Positions 57,356-64,000 of a stretch of DNA of 64,000 nucleotides are shown in pieces. Numbering within the stretch: the first letter of the stretch is position 1; the number at the start of each line of letters is the position of its first letter. Both the position numbers and the translations under genes were made by a program. A model generated the notes under the pieces. That model was not told the DNA's origin, made no database searches, and saw only the letters and a program-made list of their open reading frames with translations. The stretch is from Citrus sinensis (taxonomy: Eukaryota; Streptophyta; Magnoliopsida; Sapindales; Rutaceae): contig NC_068558.1 of assembly GCF_022201045.2 (NCBI RefSeq), positions 1,054,001 to 1,118,000 on the forward strand. The letters are read 5' to 3'.

Positions 57356-60300
57356 CTAGGTTCCTCTTCTGCCTGTAACAGTCATCTTTGAGAGCACTTC
57401 CTTTAGATAATCATAGCGGTTACGGTGATATTCAATCCACACACATAGTTGCCTAATGGCCTCCCTCTTCCCCTCTTCAAGACCCAAGATACCCTCATCC
57501 TTCTCCTTCATCATTGTCTCCAAAACTTCCACCTTCTTCTCCAGTTGATGCATAGCTTTGCTCAGCTTCTGTTTCTCAGCTTCTTCCTTGCTTGCCTTCA
57601 CTTCTAGCTCCTCGACTCTCTCTCTCAGTGTCGATTCCTGTTCTTTCTTGTTCTGCAGTTGCTCACTGAGTTTGCTCACTTCTACCTTCAGTTGTTCCCT
57701 TTCATTATTCTTCTCCACAACCCAATTCTTTGCAATTTGAAGCTCTTTCGATGTTGACAATATAGCGTGCTCACAATTTTCATAGGCATCCTCAAACCTC
57801 TGTATCACAATTTCTAACCCAGAAAAGGTATTGTTTACTTTCTCTGTGATATCTGTGATCATTTTATGATAAGCATCCTTGTTTGCAACAATAATTCCAG
57901 ACAATGTAGCAATTCTTTGTTCCAGCATTCTCTGTTCTTCGAAGAACTTTGCTTCTGCTTTTCTGAAGGCCTCCTCCTTCTCAGCTAACAATTGCTCTGT
58001 GACCCGGAGCTTCTGGTTTGACAGGCGGAGCTTCACTTCAATTTGGCGGATGTTATCAAGCAGGGTACTAAGCTCATCTCCTTTTACTTCTAGGTCTCTT
58101 TTCAGGTCTTCAATAATTTCTTCCAACTCAGCCACTCTCTGATCTTTAGATTCGATATTCTTACTAAGCTCTGTTGTCATTACTTCGATTTTCCTTTCTG
58201 CAACTTCAAGGTTCACCTTGCATTCCAGGAAAAGACCTTCAATTTGTTTGTACTCCTCGCTCAGTTTGGTGTGTGCATCTTCCTGCTCTTTGAGCATTTT
58301 CTGCTGCTCAGCAGTCTTGCTCAAGAACTCATTTCTCTGATTTTCCAATTGGATGAGACCTTCTGAAGATTCCTCTCTCTCTTTTTCAAGCTGTGATTCC
58401 AGTTGTTTTTTCTCAGCCCGCAGGCCATCCAACTCCTGCTGTAGATTGTCAACCTGTGCTGCCATGGCTGTTATTTGAGCGGAAGCTTTATTCTCTACAT
58501 TTATATGTTTCTCTTGTAGAGAAGATAATTCAGACCCTCTCTCGGTTAATGTTTTTTCCAGTTCAAATATTCCGTCCAGTAGCCCCAACTTTTCCTCTGT
58601 CAAATGAAAACCTTCTTCAATTTTGAGTCTCATCTGCTCTTCCAAGTCACTTTTCTGGTTGCCTAGAGAGGCCACCTCCAATTCCAGGCTTTTAATACGT
58701 GCTGTCAAACTTTCTATCTCTTCCAGAATCTTTTGTTGAACTTCAGTCTTATTCACTATCTCCTCTTTCAGGATTTGGACCTCAATTATGTATTCCGAAA
58801 TTTCTCGAGTTTTTTCCTCAAGTTGTACTTCCAATACAGCTTTCTGTCCGCGCAGAGATTCCAATTCCTGCTGCAATGTATCGACCTGGTTCATTAAGCC
58901 CTTGACTTGAGTTGATGCTTCATCGTCTTTGAATACCATATGTTCCTCCAACTTGGACTTCTCATTGTGTAAAGAATCCAAGTCAGCTAACAGATCATTT
59001 ATCTGTGCTGTCAAATTCTCTATTCTAGACAAGGACTCACTCTCATTAGCCTCAAGTTTCATTATGGTAGTAGTGAGTTCATCTCCTCTCTCTTTTGTTA
59101 ACATTTCAAGATCTGAAATTCGGGCTTGCAGTTGTAAATTTTCCTCTTCCAATTGCTTCGCTGCAGCTGCTTTGCTGTCAATCTGCACCACCATATCTCT
59201 ATTATGGGCTTGCAGGGATTCCAGCTCCAGCTCCAAGCCTGTCACTTGAGCCTGTAATTCTTTAATTTGAGCCAATGTTTCATTCCCACGCACCTCATGC
59301 ATCTCTACAAGACTTGAAACTTCCCTTTCTTTTTCAACCATTTTCTCCTTCAATTGACTTGACTCAGCCATAAGAACTTGTATTAAATTCTGTGCCTGCT
59401 GAAACTCATTTGACATCTCTGAGATTTTCAGTGTCAAAGACTTATTTTCTTCCTCAGTAGCAGTCAGATTTTGACTCAAATCTGAAACTTCCTGTTTTGA
59501 AGATTCCAGTTGCTGTTCCATATTAGAAATTTTCCCTCTCAGAGTTTCTAGTTCTTTCCCAAGAACAAGTTTTTCCTCATTCAGCTGATCAGCACTATTT
59601 CTTAAGTCTTCAGCAATCTTCTCTCCCTCCTCTACCCTTCTCAGAACAGTCTCTTTCTCCATAATCAAGTTATCTTTGTCTCTACTAATATCTTCCAATC
59701 TGTGATTCAGCTCAGCTTCTAGTTCACCAGCAATGCTAAGCTTCTGCTTCAATTCAGCATTCACAGCTAAACCTTCCAGCATATCATTGTTTAAGCTTTC
59801 AGCCTCAAGCTTTAAATTTCTGATGATTTCCTCTGCTTCTTGTATCTTGGACAAAGCTGTTTGATATTCCAAATTTAAAGCTTCCTTTTCTTCACTTCTA
59901 GCAGTCAACTGCCTCTTCATGTCAGAGACTTCTCGATTTAGCTCAGCTTCTATCTTACCAGCGGCATCCAGTTTCTGGTTCAATTCTGCATTCTCAACTG
60001 TAAGTTTCAATTTTTCAGTGTTCAAGCTTTCAGCTTCAAGCTTCAAATTTCTGATCAATTCTCCTGCTTCTTGTATCCTGCTCAAAGCTGATTGATATTC
60101 CAAATTCAAAGCTTCCTTTTCTTCACTGGTTGCAGTCATCCTCCTCTTCAGCTCAGAAACTTCTAGGGTAGCCGCATCAAGTTCTTGCTTCATCCCATCT
60201 GTTGTTTTCTGGTACTCGCTTTCAAGTTCTCCATTTTTATTGCTTTTGTTCTTGGAAGAGTGATCAGAGCCTGAGTCTGAGTCTGAACTCGATGAAGAAT

Positions 60301-60743
60301 AGGTCTCGTTTTCTTTTTTGCCATGAATTTTCTTCTTTAACTCTCCTCTAAGATTATCATATTGTGCATAAAGTGATTGGTATTGGCTATGAAAACCCTC
60401 AATTAACTCAACAAGTGGTTCTTTAATCCCATCTTTTTCCTGAAGATCTTTGTCTTGAACAAGTTTTAAGATCTTTTTGAATTTGTCCTCAATTTCTGCA
60501 GTGAATAAGAAACTTTTGAATTTGAGCCTTTGACAAAGATTATTGCTACAAACAGAAGAGTGATAGCTTAAGATGCAAAAGCAAATCATGAAAATTAATT
60601 TGGAAGTTCATCTAAATCACTGGAAAGTGCATCCTATCAATTGTATTACCTATTTTATTTCCTTTCAGCTGTTCATCTTTTTCTGGATCAATGTAACTTC
60701 CAAAGAAAGACTTTATTGACTCCCTAAACCTACGCTTCGTCAT
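57356..60743 (-). CDS. CIP1: COP1-interactive protein 1 (long coiled-coil, cytoskeleton-associated)
   Basis: Very long coiled-coil protein related to Arabidopsis CIP1, which binds the light-signalling ligase COP1 and associates with the cytoskeleton. Two coding exons (minus): 60650-60743 and 57356-60495, giving 1077 residues; Arabidopsis CIP1 is about 1586, with more internal repeats. Residues 1-95 (MTKRRFRESIKSFFGSYIDP...GFHSQYQSLYAQYDNLRGEL) resemble the KIP1/NAB-like N-terminal region. A Ser/Asp run (SSSSSDSDSGSD) follows near 100-115, then almost unbroken heptads. Residues about 150-330 contain two long tandem repeats (EEKEALNLEYQ-ALS+IQEA, IRNLKLEAESLN). The conserved C-terminus is GLEEGKREAIRQLCVWIEYHRNRYDYLKEVLSK. 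The ATG matches the family start. The 5' leader probably continues upstream through one or more introns. Confidence 0.92.
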
Positions 60744-63703
60744 ATCCCCTTCAGATCATCAGCTGGGTTTCCTTGAAAACTGTTACTCAACAAAAGTCAG
60801 TCTCCATGTACAGCTGAATACCTGAAAATCAGAACTGGAAAGTATGTTGACAAATTTTAAACTCTCAAACAAGCAAGTTGCACTATGGAAATTTGAACAT
60901 GACAAAAATGAAACTGACAGCCAGCAATTCCATATGCATAACATACTGTCTAATATCCATCTGGATGATTTGCTCCTACCACATCCACAAGCCTCCTTGA
61001 TGGGATTTATTTCTTTGATTATATATCCTGGATGAGGATGATTCTATACTTAACATTTCAAGCTGCGTGGTATTTAAAGTTCAATAAATGCCTTGGTTTA
61101 TGAACCTGCAGATGGAAACTACAGCCATCAGGCTACAAGTAATGGCCCCAACTTCAATTTCTCATTTTCATTAAAGAATTTACTGCATTGCATGATATTT
61201 TTAACTTTTACTTTTCTTCAGTAATGTGATTATTATTTATAACCAAGCATTTAAAGAAGCTATCAACCATAATACCCATTTTACATCCATTTAAACTCCA
61301 TCTTTAATGGAAGCCAGAAATCGGATTGAAGCTGGTTATTGCAAATTTTAAATGGACGAGGATCCATTCTCCATCTTAGCTCTTCTAAGCTTTCAAGGAT
61401 TTGTTGCTAAGTTTACACTGTTGCCCGTATATAGTTGAGATTTATTCTTTTATTATTATATCTTTTATTCATTACAAATCACAATAATGTATTTGACAAA
61501 ATAAACCGTTCACCTAACCTTTAGAAGCATGTATTGTTAATTTCGTTTTTATGTGTACTGACTAAAGTTTAAAGATTAATCATGAAATAAATAAAACCCG
61601 GTCAAAATGCCAGGGAATGAAAATAAGTAATTAGATCTTTTTGCTTTAGTGAAAAATAATATGATACAAAAACACACCAACAACAACTTGTGCCTTAGTC
61701 TCTCTTTTTTATTCAACGTTATGTCTGGCGCCACGTCATCACTCATCCGCGTTGGGGGATCCCCCCAGAAGCAGACTTAAAACGATTAAAAAAAAAAGAC
61801 AGCTATTATATCTGCTAAACATGAGCTGTTTCTTTTTTTTTTTTTCCCGATAAAAACGCAACGTAATGAATTAACTACACAATTTATTTAACATAACGGG
61901 CCATGGAATAAGAAGAACTCATATGTTTTTCCTAAATTAAATAAATAAAAAAACAGTAGCAATTTAACAATATTCACCTGAAATTAAATGGCTTCACTTT
62001 CCTCTCTATCTTCCTGGTGAAGCCTCCTAAATTTGAAACAGTCTGGAAGGAAGGAGTCAAAAATTTTAATCCAATATGAGAGAAGAAGAAATGATCATAG
62101 ACTCGACCAGAACCAACAATCATGATCGTAACGAAGCTTTTATAAATAAATGATATCGGGTTAGATTTTTGACTCCTTCCTCAATCAAAATCATTTGGAA
62201 TTCGCATCAGAAAAAAGAATCGAACGATCGAAGCTACAAAACAAGAGCTAGATTATGATGGATTTAGACTAAAATTACGTAAACAGTGTTGAAAAAACAG
62301 TCAAAGCTTCAATTCAACTTCAAGAAATTATAAAACAAAGTAATTACTTAGATTAAAGGGTTGAATTAAAAGATCAAAGCTTACCAGCAAGTTAAGTGAG
62401 AGCTGAAACTGAAACCGAAATTTGAAAGCTCCAAAGAAACAAAGCGAAAGTGGGGGGAGAGAGAGAGAGAGATTTGGGGAAATGAGAATTATTAGCGAAT
62501 GAAAAAGTTTTTGAGTGCAAAAAGTGGTTTTGTTTTGATTAGGAGCAATCACTTCAGGGTGACTTGTACAGCATTTGTAGCTTCAATTTTCCAGAGGAGT
62601 GCGAATCTTGGCAGCTTCTTTGAAGAATGCCCTCTGAGTTTTCTGTTTTTACGTTTTCGCCATCTTATGTTCCATTTTCTCGTCGTCTGTTCAAAGTTTC
62701 GCGATACCTTTGTTGGAAAAAGCGGGAGATGTATTGCTGGCTGAAAATGATTGGACACTAATGGGACCATGATCTACGGCCACGATGAATGGTTCCCGCC
62801 TTGTTATTTATCTTGTCTGCATATTGCGGTTTGAATTTGATGCGGTTACTGTAGGAACTGTACCTGACGCTCCTTCTTTTAATATTATTTTATATACAGT
62901 GTAATTTAGATATATTAGCCTATACAAACATGCAATAAGGTTTTTCAAAAAAATATATACAATTGATGCTCAATATAGAAAAATGAGAGAAAATAAACTC
63001 TAACATGCATGGTCTTTGAAAGTTGTAACATTCAAATTTGTAATAACTTTTATTTTCTTTTTTAATTATACGGCCACCAATTTTAACTTTTACAAATTTA
63101 AAAATTCTTTCTTATACAGAAATAAAAATTTTAAATGTTTGCCTGGTCAAATGATCTTGATTTGAATTCACCAACTGAAGACTGAAAAGGCTAAATAATA
63201 TAAATTATTTATCTCTAAAATTATCAAACTTGTGGCAATATTTTTCTAACAACTGATCGTGAGATTACTAATAATTATCATAACTTAGATTAGATGGACA
63301 TTTTATTTCAAATTATGTGGTACATAATATGTTATTCAAATATGTTATTCAATGTAATTAATAAATTGTTATCCACCCTGTAAGTGTTACATTATTTGAA
63401 ATATAATTGAAAAAAAAAATCGAATGTCTAGAACTACTCATGATTATTTAAAAAATATCAAAATGTACTTTCATACGAGTATAGTGAATTGTACAATTGG
63501 TAAGACCTCTCAAAGTGATACAAATTACAAAATTTAATTCAAATCATACCAAGAACTTACAACGCTAAAAAATAATTACAATTGAAGAAGAGCTAATTTG
63601 CAATCAGAGTCTTCTCTGTACTAATATTACCCATTGCCAAAAAAAAAAAAAAAAAGGGTCAAAAACTGCCAACACAGTTTTATAGGACTAACCGAAAAGT
63701 CTT
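60744..63703. other. CIP1 leader, promoter and spacer
   Basis: A likely minus-strand 5' UTR exon with donor-like sequence ends near 62383 (CTTGCTGGTAAGC), and a (GA)n tract at 62457-62472 (CT on the sense strand) marks the leader. No protein gene seen on either strand. An A run at 63638-63656 lies near the 3' tail of the next CIP1-like gene. Confidence 0.45.
62457..62472. repeat. (GA)n tract in the CIP1 leader
   Basis: About eight GA repeats; CT-rich on the CIP1 sense strand. Confidence 0.7.
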
Positions 63704-64000
63704 TTAAGTATTTGTCTTGCTTGTGCGTGCACACTTGGCAATCTCTGCCTTGAGATAATCACAGTCAGTGCGTTGATGATCGATAAAGACACACAGCTGC
63801 CTTATAGCTTCTCTCTTTTCCTCTCCAAGACTCAACAGTTCAGCATCTTGTTGTTTGATTTTGTTCTCTAATTCTCCAAGAGTCAATAATTCTGCATCTT
63901 GCTCTTTGATTCTCTTCTCTAATTCTCCCACTTTCTTCTCAAGTTCACTCATTGTTTTAATAATATTCAACTTGTCGCCCCCTTGCTTGCCTAGCTTTGC
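63704..64000 (-). CDS. Second CIP1-like gene, 3' end only
   Basis: Open to the right edge of the window without a stop; this is the C-terminal 98 codons of a gene continuing beyond 64000. Coiled-coil heptads with an internal repeat (KEQDAELLTLGELENKIKQQDAELLSLGE), then LGEEKREAIRQLCVFIDHQRTDCDYLKAEIAK, the same C-terminal block as CIP1 at 57356. It lies in the same orientation, about 3 kb upstream of the CIP1 ATG, so the two form a tandem pair. The N-terminus, exon structure and integrity cannot be judged here. Confidence 0.8.
   Translation of the reverse strand, partial: AKLGKQGGDKLNIIKTMSELEKKVGELEKRIKEQDAELLTLGELENKIKQQDAELLSLGEEKREAIRQLCVFIDHQRTDCDYLKAEIAKCARTSKTNT

Overview
This 64 kb window is nuclear DNA from a eudicot plant. 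Genes have many short GT-AG introns, AT-rich spacers, dense small DNA transposons, and protein families specific to land plants. The proteins look to me like those of a woody rosid, probably Citrus or a relative, but that is recognition, not proof. All splice structures were read by eye. Exon phases and total lengths close for every host gene except the HMGB6-like gene.

Layout, left to right. (1) 1.5-7.5 kb: a group III WRKY factor (WRKY41/53 type, +), a plastid-type DUF3593 membrane protein (-) with an 18-nt microexon, and nucleoporin SEH1 (-, 8 exons). (2) 7.5-18 kb: transposon-rich, with a decayed hAT-like relic holding a nested MITE, two small non-autonomous hAT elements, an unrecognised broken coding remnant, and one intronless phospho-regulator-like gene (-). 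(3) 18.06-25.2 kb: a whole 7.1-kb Mutator-like element (MULE). It has 81-bp terminal inverted repeats and a perfect 9-bp target duplication. It carries a MURA transposase (+) and, facing it, a DUF1985 plus ULP1-type cysteine protease gene (-). GC-rich palindromes are clustered just inside both ends. (4) 26.5-45 kb: five-gene host block, all on the minus strand apart from spacers: GABA transporter GAT1, a 3xHMG-box gene (HMGB6 type) with a reading-frame break before its third box, a TBL-family wall O-acetyltransferase with a duplicated exon, and an EDR4-like protein. (5) 45-53.5 kb: repeats, including a MULE-type MITE with perfect 9-bp duplication, a Ty3/Gypsy-type LTR element reduced to about 3.5 kb with a 121-bp tandem array inside, and a Harbinger-like MITE. 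(6) 53.5-64 kb: ADNT1 mitochondrial adenine nucleotide carrier (+), COP1-interactive protein 1 (-), and the 3' end of a second CIP1-like gene (-) running off the window.

The host genes show no shared pathway; this is ordinary plant gene neighbourhood. The most unusual structure is the MULE, which couples a transposase and a SUMO-protease-like gene with hairpin arrays at both ends. Next in interest are the HMGB6 lesion, the TBL exon duplication and the 18-nt microexon.
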